This document shows positions 22,644 to 33,800 of a stretch of 64,000 nt of DNA, piece by piece (positions within the stretch are counted from its first letter, which is position 1; each line of letters begins with the position of its first letter). Made by a program: the position numbers and the translations under genes. Source of the stretch: Lottia gigantea (taxonomy: Eukaryota; Mollusca; Gastropoda; Lottiidae); contig NW_008709687.1 in NCBI RefSeq assembly GCF_000327385.1, forward strand, positions 180,712 through 244,711, written 5' to 3'. The notes under the pieces were generated by a model. It saw only the letters and a program-made list of their open reading frames with translations. It had not been told where the DNA came from and did not search any database.

Positions 22644-25600
22644 TCAAAGCATTCCGAAACCTTTCGAATACATGATAGCTTTAAGTAAGCGTTCCTCTAA
22701 TTTGTCTTTTGTATTATAGTCTGGCAGGAGTAGTACATTAAAACATGTATGAGATGTCGGCAATCTGAAATATTAAACAAAATGAAATGAAATAGAGTTT
22801 TATATCCTACTGTTCTGTATCTTATTGAACTAATGAAATGAAATGTAGTTGTATATCCTACTGTTCTGTATCTTATTGTACCAATGAAATGAAATAGAGT
22901 TTTATATCCTACTGTTCTGTATCTTATTGAACTAATGAAATGAAATGTAGTTGTATATCCTACTGTTCTGTATCTTATTGTACCAATGAAATGAAATAGA
23001 GTTTTATATCCTACTGTTCTGTATCTTATTGAACTAATGAAATGAAATAGAGTTTTATATCCTACTGTTCTAAATGAAATGAAATGAAATAGAGTTTTAT
23101 ATCCTACTGTTCTGTATCTTATTGTACCAATGAAATGAAATGTAGTTGTATATCCTACTGTTCTGTATCTTATTGGACTAATGAAATGAAATAGGGTTTT
23201 ATATCCTACTGTTCTGTATCTTATTGGACTAATGAAATGAAATAGAGTTTTATATTCTACTGTTCTGTATCTTATTGGACTAATGATGAAATAGAGTTTT
23301 ATATCCTACTGTTCTGTATCTTATTGGGCTAATGAAATAAAATGGAGTTTTATATTCTACTGTTCTGTACCTTATTGGACTAATGAAATGAAATAGAGTT
23401 TTATATCCTACTGTTCTCTACCTTATTAAGAGGAATTGCTGGAGCCACAAACCTCCATGTGAAATTTGGAATGGTGCAACTTGAATCTTGTGTCCCTGAT
23501 ACACATAAAAGTTTAGAAAACATCTTAACATCCCTTTAACATACCTATCTGAATCAGGGCCATTTTTAGCTATGGTTAATTTAAGTTTTGATAAACCACC
23601 AACTGGAACTCTGTCGGTACCAGTTGTAAATTGTAATAATTTTCTCTTTTCACTCTCTGGAAATTCATGGACCACCTCCCAAAAATTCCTGAAAAAATAG
23701 ACATTGGGTCAACAGTTTTTTCTTAAATCTTACACCCATGATAATGTGGTATCGAAAAAAAAACTGTACCAAACACAGATTCCAAGGGAAACAACCCCCT
23801 ACCCTCTAGCGCAATTTCATGCCACTTTAATTTCTTTCTAAAACATTACTACGTGGCATTGGAATAGCTCAACAAATTGAATTGTCATCTGCTAAGTGAT
23901 TGGGTGCTGTAGGTTTGAATGTACCATGGACAGTATCAACCCCTATCAAATATTAAAAATTTGGATTATACCTGATGGTTTTTGATTGAGCTGTAAAACC
24001 GTTATCATATTCTGTAGCCTCTTCTAAAGCATGAAAATCTAAAACCTACAATATAAATTCTTCTGTTATAACTTTTATATAATTGGGGAAAGCCATTACA
24101 CAAAATATGAAGCTATGATCCACGGTTGTGTGGAATAACTCAGTACATAGCAAGTCGGGTAGCAAGTAGAATTGCAGTAGCGCTGTGGGTTTGAATCTTC
24201 CTTAAAGGTAAGAAAACTTCTGATGCCACAGCCAGCGCTTCAGAGAGTCGACTCAGTGTTGGCTGTCACCCCAATGACGAATCAACTGAGTAAAATATAT
24301 TTCAAAGCACATATTTTTCAAATCATTTTCCCATTGTAGGTCCATTCACCTCCTCCTTCCTTCCCCCACCCCCTAAAAAACAAAACAATGCATACCTTAC
24401 TACCACACACTAATAATTCTATTTCATCAGGTCTGAATAACATTCGTAACGGACTCTCATTAGTCACCATTGTAAACCCTCGCTTAAAGGCTTTAAACTG
24501 TCTCTCTACCGACTTGTTTAATATAAAATCTATATATAGGTCTACATACTCCTACAATAAAACATTTAAACTTTGTTAATTCAAAACGCCAATGCGATTT
24601 TGAAATAATGGGCTCTTTTAGATCCTTGGTTTCCAATTGTTGTTCTCCTTACAACGCGCCAGGCAGCCCTTCACCCATCATAGGTAAACTTAAAGTAACC
24701 AAAAGATGTGAATTGGTCGCTAATATTATTAAACACTTCTGCTACTATCTAAAATAGTCCAAGAGACTTCGCAGACGCCCCTTCTAGACGTACCCTTAGG
24801 AACCTTAGACGTACCCTTAGTCGTATTCTCAAAACAATCTAAGAGCTAGGACATCCTAGAACATCCAGGGTTAGAAGTTAAGGCCCAAGAATATCCTAGC
24901 GCTAAGATCGTTTCGAGAATACATGGCCAAGGATTTAGTTGACAAGGAAAATAATCCAAATTTGCAATGCCATATCGTACCTGTTTATTTTTGCTGGTAA
25001 CTGCTATGGTACTGCCATCTGGTTTTAAATCTGTGGTTAAATTATTACCGAATACATCGTGATAACTGACGTGGAAATTTAACATAAAAATATCTTCTAA
25101 ATCATCGTCAGGGTAGTCTAGTACTTGTTGTAACCCTGAGGCTAGAGACTAAAATAAATAAACAAAATTACAAAACATCATATAGTACTGTAAAATGACA
25201 AAATATTTTTACTGTTTAAATACTGCTCAATACATCAATTGTAGAGGAATTTCTACACTATGGAGAATACAGTTTATAGAACCACATTCTATTGGAATGG
25301 AAGCAATCGGAAGCCGTATTTTATTCAAAATATACACTTTGTAAGAAAGATAGAAACAAGGAACCTTTCTACCAGCTGGTCCTTGGCATTGATTTTTACC
25401 GATTATCTCATTCTTAGATGGGTAGACTGGAATAATGAGGAAAGACTTATTCCAGGTCTTCAGATTTGTACACCAACCGAGATTAGAACCCATGACTACC
25501 ATTTGTTAGCGTAACCAAGAAGATGATGTCATTTAGGATTACAACACTCTAACCGATTGCATTACAGCCGGTCCTCATTGTATCTTATTGAGCAATCTAA

Positions 25601-28600
25601 ATTGCCACTATTGCTGCTTTCAAATTTTCACTATCAAAATTAAATCATGGTAGTAACTTACAGAGTCAAATTCATAAAGATCATCCATAGTCCCTATTTT
25701 ACCCATTAGTTTTCTATAAACCACCATTGGGAAGTGAATATCTAATATACAACTATTATAGATAGCTAATCCCAGTAGAATCCCAATTAACGTAAACTGT
25801 CCATCATTTTCAAAACTAGTAGGGTTAAACCAGTATAGATTACAATCTTCATTATGGGTAAACATGCCTACAAATACACAGTTAGAATTTATATTATATA
25901 CTGATCAATTTCAACTATAAACTATTACTATAAATATCATATTGAAACAAAGTAAACAAGAACACATATCAGCCAAATATTCCACAATCATATAGTTATA
26001 TGATATGTTTGCCTTTTAGAGAGTCCATATAGCTAATAATGTATCTTTGGTATTTAGGTTTGTCAACTCAGCACCCTTTCAAAGATTCCACATAGTTAAC
26101 AATGCTTTTAGGCTATTTAAATTTGTCAGTTTGGCATCCATTGCATAGAATTGACACAGCCAAAAATGTTTAATTTATATTAAGGTTTGCCAACTCATCT
26201 CTTACAAGGAGTCCAGATAGTTAATAGGACTTATGAATATTTGTTACCTATATCTGGATTAAACAATCTCTCCACCACCAGTTGAAAGAATTCTTTTGAT
26301 ACACCCCCCTCATCTAGACCTTGTTCACCGTCAAACTCAACAAATAACTGTTTCTTTAAATCTCCTGGGTTCTGCATGGCAAACATTTCAAGCTAGAATA
26401 CAAAACCGGAGACCTCTTATAGATGAAAAATTATGAATTTAATATAGTAAACCGGCTATTAGTTAAAATTTTTCCATATCAATAGAAACCCCAAATATAC
26501 TGTATTGTGTGTATAATGCACACCTTCCAGGGTGAAAGAGGTGCAAAACAAAAGGTTCGTGCATGATTGGACAATGTAACTTACCGAGATCAAGGCATCC
26601 TCTACAACATGTGTTCTTCTAACGTTTAATTTGAGGTATGGCATAGGTGGAGCACCATGTATAATAGTCTGTAAAAACGATGTCCTCCGTTCATTTAACA
26701 TTCTAATTCGATTATCAAAATACATACTCGTATGTTTGGAAGCCGTCGTCAGAATAAAGTTATGCGTCACGAAAGAAAATTTGAGATCAGATTCGGCACG
26801 ATAATATGCATAATCCGTGCTGATATCGATATGATCGTTTAGTGGATCGTTCACAAATTCATCGAAGGGTATTAAAGGTTTACGACAATCAGACGCTCGT
26901 ACAGATAGTTCTTTACCAAGAGGATCTTCCTTGACGGTGTAGGGCTCCTTCTCCAATCCTACAGCTCCTTGTAAAAACTCATTACTCTCTTCTCCTTCCA
27001 GTGATTCTAATCTTTTCTCTTTTTCAATCTGATCTGGGCTGTCACATTTCCCACCATAGATACTAGCATAGTAGATAATTTTCATAACTTTCGTGGCTCC
27101 CACAATTCCATCATCGTCGTTAAGCTGACAGTGCTGCCCCCACTGTCCCTCGCCAGTTATCACTTTAACAATTATCAACTGTTGTAAGGCTTGTAACATT
27201 TCACTTAATCTGTCCACAGGATATTGAGACAAAACCTTAGCCAGTAACGTCTGGCCATGGATTGACAAATGACCTAAAGCTCGACAAAACACGGGAAAGG
27301 CGTTCTCGATAAATTCTGGACTGTGTAATAAAGGAATCTCAAACACTATCAAAAAAACGTTAATATAGTTCGGGTCACGTTTTAAAGCATTATGATATTT
27401 GATGTCCATTTCTACCGCTTTTGATAAAGAGCGTAGGGCGTTAATTAAGGCAGATTGGAAAGGATGACCAGGAATGTCCATCAAACGTGAGAAAGTTCTT
27501 CTTAACGCATCAATATCTAGAGTCACAGAGTCCAAAATATTACTTGGCTTTTTATTTTTCACAGACAGATCACGTCCACTTTCCGATTTCAAACAATCCA
27601 TTGACGATTTCTCTGAAATATCCGAACACCTCGTTTTGGACTCGGAAGGGGACACAACTGGACTCTTCTTTTTATAAATGGCATCTTTACGGAAACTCAA
27701 GATTAATGAATCGGGACTGTTAAACACTGAACCAATCGTATGAATTAATTTCGACCAATCATCTTGAGCCTTACAATCATCTATAATACTATATACTTTT
27801 TCTTCTGTTAGGTACGTTACTTTTGACACTAAAATAGATAAAATATATATGAATTGAGATAGATATGGCATTCTAGAGTTAAATTGTTTAGAGTTTAGAG
27901 TAAATTAAGAGTTATTCTTCTTTCCATTTACTGCGATCCAATATTTTACCTCAGCTTTTTCTTTTTAATTTGAGAGGGTGTTAAAATGTGAGTAGGTTAA
28001 GCCACCCCATGGAACGTCAAATTCACTGAATGAAAAATGTCCACATACCTGATGGTATAAAGGCAGATACAATATTAGTGACATAATTCTCAGCATCTAA
28101 TGTACTGGAAGTAGAAGGTCTTTCTCCTTTAATAGATGTTTCTTCAAAATCGTCAGAATCTTGAGAGGGTCTTCGTACTTTATTAGAGTGATCATCACAT
28201 AGTTTCACCTGAAAAATAAGGGACAGATTTCTAGTCAAAGCTGGATATATTTCAGTCATCTATTTCACACCTAAACTTCTATTGGACTCTTCCACACATG
28301 CATACCTTCTATCAAAGAGAAACTGTATGTATACATGGAAGTGTTGGGTTTTTTATTTTTGTTGCCTGCAGAACTAATAAGTCATCATTATCATTCCAAC
28401 AAAAATAGCTGTAAATGAGTGTGGAAAATGTAGAAAAGATCAATGGCAAGACTCGATTCTTGAGAATCTAAGCTGTTATCCTTGTCTTTTCAATTTCTAA
28501 TAAAACAAAAACTGACCTTTGATCTAAAGAGATCTATAGCTCGTAAGGCGAGGGAATTTCTATCAGCATGACGGAAACAGAATTCAGGACAGGATGAACA

Positions 28601-29656
28601 GTAGGCATTACGACAATTCGGATCGCCACAGCCATTTGTTAGCTGGTAGTAATATCTCTCAATTAGCTGTTTAGCTGCTGCCCTCTTCCTGTAAAAACAC
28701 AATGGAGAAATGTTAAATTTGACCACTAAGTAGGTCTATAAGCTGCCCAGATGAGGATTAATAACATTTAAATATTTTTTCCCCTTTTACAAAGATATGT
28801 CATACTCTAGCTTTAACCCTTTGAACCCTGAGTGTAAATGAAATATAACGTCATATACCCTGAACTCCAAGTAATAAAAGTAAAAGCGTATGACGTTAAC
28901 GTTGTATGACATCACTTAGTAACGGCTAGTAAACAGGCTGCTCAGGTATATATTGCGTTCGTGTGTGGCCAGTAACAGGCCGCTAGGGTTGAAAGGGTTA
29001 ACAACAGAAGACAAAGTAATTCAAAATTTCTGGAAGAATGTCCATATGGGTATTATTAACAGTTATGAAGACACTGCTAAACTGAATTTAGAATGATTTC
29101 CGACTTGAGCAGATGACATTGACAGATTATATTTAGATTAGTTTAACAATGTCTTACTTACATGCCTTCTCCTTCGTTGACAGGACTGACTTCAGTTTCA
29201 CTTGGGGCAGGATCTCTGAAAATAAAATACCCAAACATAACGCTGATTTCAAAAACTATTCTCCTATTACACTTATTTCACTTGCAGTTCATCAATCCTT
29301 TATATTTTGGCTCAAATTGTCAAAATATTCTGTTGACTTAAAGTCAGTCAACTGTCAAAAACAAACACTCAACAATCACTCAAAAACGTCTCAGTCTCAG
29401 GAGGCAGCCAATCCTTTTTTAAATCTATTTTTTATTTTTTTAGTAATACACCAAGCTTGCATCAGTTGACACAATGACATAATAACAGATGTAAGGTTTC
29501 TAGAACTTTCTAACTAAATACGCAATGACAACATTCTTGCCAAGAATGACTCAATTTGGTTTGGGATTTTGAACTTGTCAGAAGACATACAAACAGAAAT
29601 GGCTACCTCGCGGCTCGATCTCCGCCTTCAGCTGAGTTGTTTTCTTTTGAATTCAT
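22644..29656 (-). CDS. UBE3A: E3 ubiquitin-protein ligase UBE3A (HECT type)
   Basis: Twelve coding exons, 5' to 3': 29656-29607, 29215-29162, 28688-28517, 28208-28049, 27828-26585, 26392-26248, 25867-25662, 25148-24981, 24551-24396, 24045-23972, 23688-23545, 22764-22644. They give 897 residues in frame (human about 852-875). Residues 35-92 are the AZUL zinc-binding domain ([16 protein letters not shown], then C55, C60, C65 and C68 in [14 protein letters not shown]). YLTEEKVY and the long middle exon match the central region. The HECT domain fills about residues 545-897, with the catalytic cysteine at 865 in TSHTCFN, 32 residues from the end as in the human protein, and the C-terminus SKGFGML. 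UBE3A passes ubiquitin from E2 enzymes to substrates in nucleus and cytosol. The N-terminus carries a 34-residue extension before the AZUL methionine. Identity is secure from the sequence; only the choice of first ATG is open. Confidence 0.97.
22783..23427. repeat. 51-bp satellite array derived from the SINE tail, copy 1
   Basis: About 12 units of about 51 bp, each AATGAAATGAAATAGAGTTT, then TATATCCTACTGTTCTGTAT and CTTATTGGACT. The unit equals the SINE tail segment AATGAAATGAATGGAGTTTT + CCTACTTTTCTGCACCATAT + TGGCTAATGAA. The array lies inside the last UBE3A intron and starts about 20 bp from the acceptor of the final exon. Confidence 0.88.
23431..23549 (-). mobile_element. Partial inverted-repeat element family B in the last UBE3A intron
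   Basis: Read on the minus strand from the exon 11 donor, GTATGTTAAAGGGATGTTAA then TTTTCTAAACTTTTATGTGT and CAGGGACAC match one arm and part of the interior of the family B element at 36323-36540. The other arm is missing; the satellite array begins where it would be expected. Confidence 0.75.
24811..24930. mobile_element. Fold-back element, family D, small copy in a UBE3A intron
   Basis: CGTATTCTCAAAACAATCTA and AGCTAGGACATCCTAG face TCCTAGCGCTAAGATCGTTT and CGAGAATACATGGCC. These are the same outer arms as at 19325-19627, without the tandem repeats. Confidence 0.7.
26005..26225. repeat. Degenerate dispersed minisatellite family H, UBE3A copy
   Basis: Units with TAGAGAGTCCATATAGCTAA, TTTAGGTTTGTCAACTC and GGCATCCATT match the array at 18025-18242. 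Orientation is the same on the plus strand although the host genes lie on opposite strands. Confidence 0.7.
28813..29001. mobile_element. piggyBac-like MITE flanked by TTAA
   Basis: A 181-bp element with ends CCCTTTGAACCCTGAGTG and CGCTAGGGTTGAAAGGG (imperfect inverted repeats) sits between TTAA at 28813-28816 and TTAA at 28998-29001, in the UBE3A intron between exons 2 and 3. TTAA target duplication and CCC...GGG ends are the signature of the piggyBac superfamily. There is no open frame, so it is non-autonomous. Interior motifs include ATGACGTTAACGTTGTATGA. Confidence 0.8.
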
Positions 29657-30897
29657 ACGAAATACTGTGGCCACTTGATTTGTTATCTTCTCAACGCCTC
29701 CTGGGTGGCTTCAAATCAACTATCATCGAAACAAAACGGATCTAAGTTATTTCTCAACACAACTCCGCCATGTTCTGGTTGTCTACAAATACAAATTGTG
29801 GATTCGTTTATCAAATAAAACGAAATAAATTTTGGACTCATATTCATCATTTGAAGACTAAATATGTTATGCGTTATTTTTTTATGTTGGGGGTACCAGT
29901 TTGCGGAGAAAAAGTAAGACTTAGACTAGATATTGTTCACTTCGAGTATCATCAAAGTTCAAGGGCAAGGGAGATAAATTGCATAAACAATTTTAGTGGT
30001 CTGAGTCCAACAGTCAATGGAGATAATTTTTCCAATGAATAAATATTTCAACTTCATTGGAAATGGAAGCAATATTATTAATATAATTAAAATACAGATT
30101 TTAAGCAAACGTTTTACCGTGAAAGTTGTGCTAACGCTCTGCAAAGATTCAGCATTACGGAAACAGCCGAGGATTGTCGAATGACAAGCGCAATGCACGT
30201 GCATCACAAACATAGTGTTGACAAGCCTGTGGTACAAAACCCAACCAAAACTGATTTAGTTATGTTTAATTGTCAGGGCGCGAAACAACAATACATAAGT
30301 ATTGGCAACCACCCTCTTCTCGTATCATAGCCTACAAAGTTATTTGGATAATGTTAACCACAGTTCATATAGGCCTATGTATTGACATGCCAGCCGTTAG
30401 CCTAACCACATGAATCTGCCATTTCTGGTAGGGTAGGAGACATGGTTTTGTGCGCATCCCATTATTTCTACCCCAAATATCGTCGTTCTTGGTCAAATCA
30501 AGCTTGTGGCTTGATTAATAATTGGTGTTTCTTTTAATTAATTCATGTATATACATAATCTTAGGTTTGAAGACACGCTTCATATAGTGTTCTGGTGAAA
30601 ACAAAATTTTCTTAGGGGGATCTGCCCCCCTCCCCCCTGACACCCCTCTAGCTATGGGCCCGCGTATATCACGTTCGAGGAACGTGTAAGCAAGATTTAT
30701 CGCGCTATGGGAAACCTAGAAATATGAGACTTTGTCCTGACATTTAGGAAACTTATAGGAGTACCAGGGTTAGTTCTTTCTATCGTAAAGGACCTAATGG
30801 ACGATACAAAACAACAAGATAATATAGATTATAAAGTTTAATACTGGACGGAAATTATTAATGATATATTAATGAAAGATTCAATGATGTTGATTCG
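29657..30897. other. UBE3A upstream region / 3' flank of the NACHT gene
   Basis: No coding exon of either strand is supported. The UBE3A promoter and any untranslated first exon should lie just above 29656. The plus-strand open frame at 29770-30042 has no recognisable family. Confidence 0.5.
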
Positions 30898-33800
30898 TCA
30901 GACTTTTTTCGCCAGTAAATTCACAACCCTCAGCCCACTCTTTGCCTGGAAAATACAAACAATAGGAATTATAAATCATCTTCTTATTCATAAATATTCC
31001 TAAGGATGACAACATAGGTTCTCGAAGATCCTGCCTAACAGCTGGTCCTTGATCAAACCATAGGATTTCGAGTCGAGGATCCTATCCTGCAGCTTGCCCT
31101 TGGTTAAACCTCTTTTAAGGATGAAAACATACGACTAGGAAACCAAAATGGTGTAAATAGAAGCTATAAGTGTTTCTGATACACATACAAAGACTAGAAC
31201 TTCAGAATGGTGCAAATAGAAGCTTAAGTGTTCCTGATACACAAACGAAAGCTAGTTTAAGTGTCCTTAAACACTCATTAGAAGACCAATTAAATGGTGA
31301 AATTTTGAGACCAACCTGTTCACAAATAGCTTTATTATCACTGAACTCGTCGAGTATTTTCTGGAAGTATTTCTTAGCTAGAGGTAGATCTTCGACTCGA
31401 GCAGCTATTTCTCCTGTGATTAAAATAACATCCGGTTTGTCAGGGCATTTGGTAGCCAGTTTAATGGCGTACGGTAATGCTTCACTGTATTTTTCTTGTT
31501 CGTGTAAAACTTGCGTCAACTGCGTTAAAAAGGTCTGAAATATATAAAGTTAAAACATTTAAAGCTATGCCTAATAATTGCAAATAACTGCTCCTGCTCC
31601 TTGTTTTGTCAACACCCCCCCCCCCCCCAAACCCGCAAAAATCGCGTGCTTTTACCACTTGATGCCCTTAATTCAATTAGTCGAGGAGGCATGCGTTTCT
31701 GATTTGCTTTGTATTACAACTGATGAAAGTAAATTCCACCAGGAGCCAAATTTAAGGCACCTAAATAACTTCCAGACTACTGAAGCAAGGGGGTTACATT
31801 CCATCAACATCGAAAGTACCTATTCGAAAGTTCTACGGTCGGCATTATGGGATTTTTTAGACAAATGATAAATCTTTTTCTTCAGCGATTTCTCCCAGCA
31901 TTTGTCTTTGACATTCAACTTTGATTTTGGTGAAGGTTTATTTTATATTATCCCGTTATTAACTTCCCAGGATATTACTCTTTAACCTTACCGTGTTTTC
32001 AGGGAATTTTTCCGAAGCATGTTTACAAATTGTAAACACACCATCCGATTTGCCTTGCTTCTGGCACCAAACCATCGTCGTTTCGTATAACCCTTCTTTT
32101 AGATTACTGTTATCATAAACTTGGTCCAATCTTTTTATCAATTCTGAATATTTTTCATTGGGTATTAAATCCGTCTCGGTCGAGTATCTGAACAACGGAA
32201 AACTACCCGGGAATCTGCAAGTAAACAAGAGAATAGTGATCGTCCAGGATAGAGCTGACTCCGTAAATAAAGAAACCAACATAAGTCTATTATAATGGTC
32301 CTATTCTTGTCTTTGTGGTCATCTTGGATAATCGAGGATGGCTGCTTGACTCATTTTATGCAATGGCGTTCCATGAAACATTACGCGATGGGTCGAGTAA
32401 CATTGCGAGTAACGAGAAACTAATTCCTTACTAGAATTTAAAAAAAAATTGAAATGAGGGTAGCACAAAGTCTTCTCCCCACCACTTGCTTCTCCGTCCC
32501 CTACCCTGTACTTCACTGATCCCATACCCCTCTTTGCCATACTTCTCCGCCCCATCTCGTAAAAACGCCACTGATCCCGTGTAACTTCACAAAGTGCTAC
32601 GCCCCGAAGTATAGCAAAACAATAACTTACAGTTTAAAGCCCTCGTCGATCGAGAACTTGTGTAGAGTTTTATCATCAACTTCAACATGTTTACTGATCA
32701 TATTGAGATGTTTAAAATTACTGTCTTGTTTTTGGTTGGAGTTGAGGATTAACATAGTAACGTCCAAAGCTTTCTGGTAATTTTCAGATTGAATCAATTC
32801 CTCCACTATTAATGTATATAAAGGAACGAAGCAATCGTCTACACATTTCTTCTTGACCAGTGTTTTGTCTGAAATATTAGATCGTTGATTCGATTCTACT
32901 CGTGATCATATGCACAATGTCTTATACCTTGACTGCAATAGCCACCTTTCTTGTATCATGGAATATCAATATATTTAGCCAATTATGGCCATAGATAGAG
33001 AGACTGCTATTATTCGGTAGCGTACAATCCAATTAAATCACCCCATTTACAAACATCCGTAATACAAGAACGTTGGCTATGTCAGTCAAGGTATAAGACG
33101 CAGTTTGAAATAGCTTGACATTGTGAAGATGGCTCGTGCTCAGATACCGCACTAGGGAAGCAATGAAATCAATGGATGATCATTGATTATATTTAACAAA
33201 ATCTTATCTCATGTTACCGACAAGAGTTTCGCAGATTATACATTAAAAAATAATGTCTATAAACTCACGTAAAGAGTCGAAGAGTTGAAAGGCTTCTTGT
33301 TTTTTATTTTGTTTAAGTTGTGAAAGACATAACTTTTCTTTTGTTTTAAAACTAGTTGTACTCTTTTTTCCTTCTTCACATTTCTAAAAAAAAAAAATCA
33401 TAAAACACAACGTTTCGACTTTGAGTTGCTTTTCATTTTACGAAACCCCTACATTATATCTTCAACACACCCGAAACCAATAATTGATTTCTGCCGTGCT
33501 TCAGGTAGGTGAATCTGTATTAGGGACTGAGGTGATAGATTTATGTTGAAATTGAGTTGTCGGATTGTTTCGAAGTTCTTTCTGAATTCCTTTTGGGGTA
33601 AATTCGAAATACATGTTTTCTTTCTTCGGATTAATTGCTCCAGAATATGTAAAATTTTTGACAGTATGAAATAAATATCACGACGACCATACCTGTAAGA
33701 TTTCAAGAGTTTCCATGAAAAGTCTTTCAGCATCTTTGAAATTGCCAGAATTAAGACATAAAGTACCATGATTTAAAATGGTATGAGCTACATTGGGATG

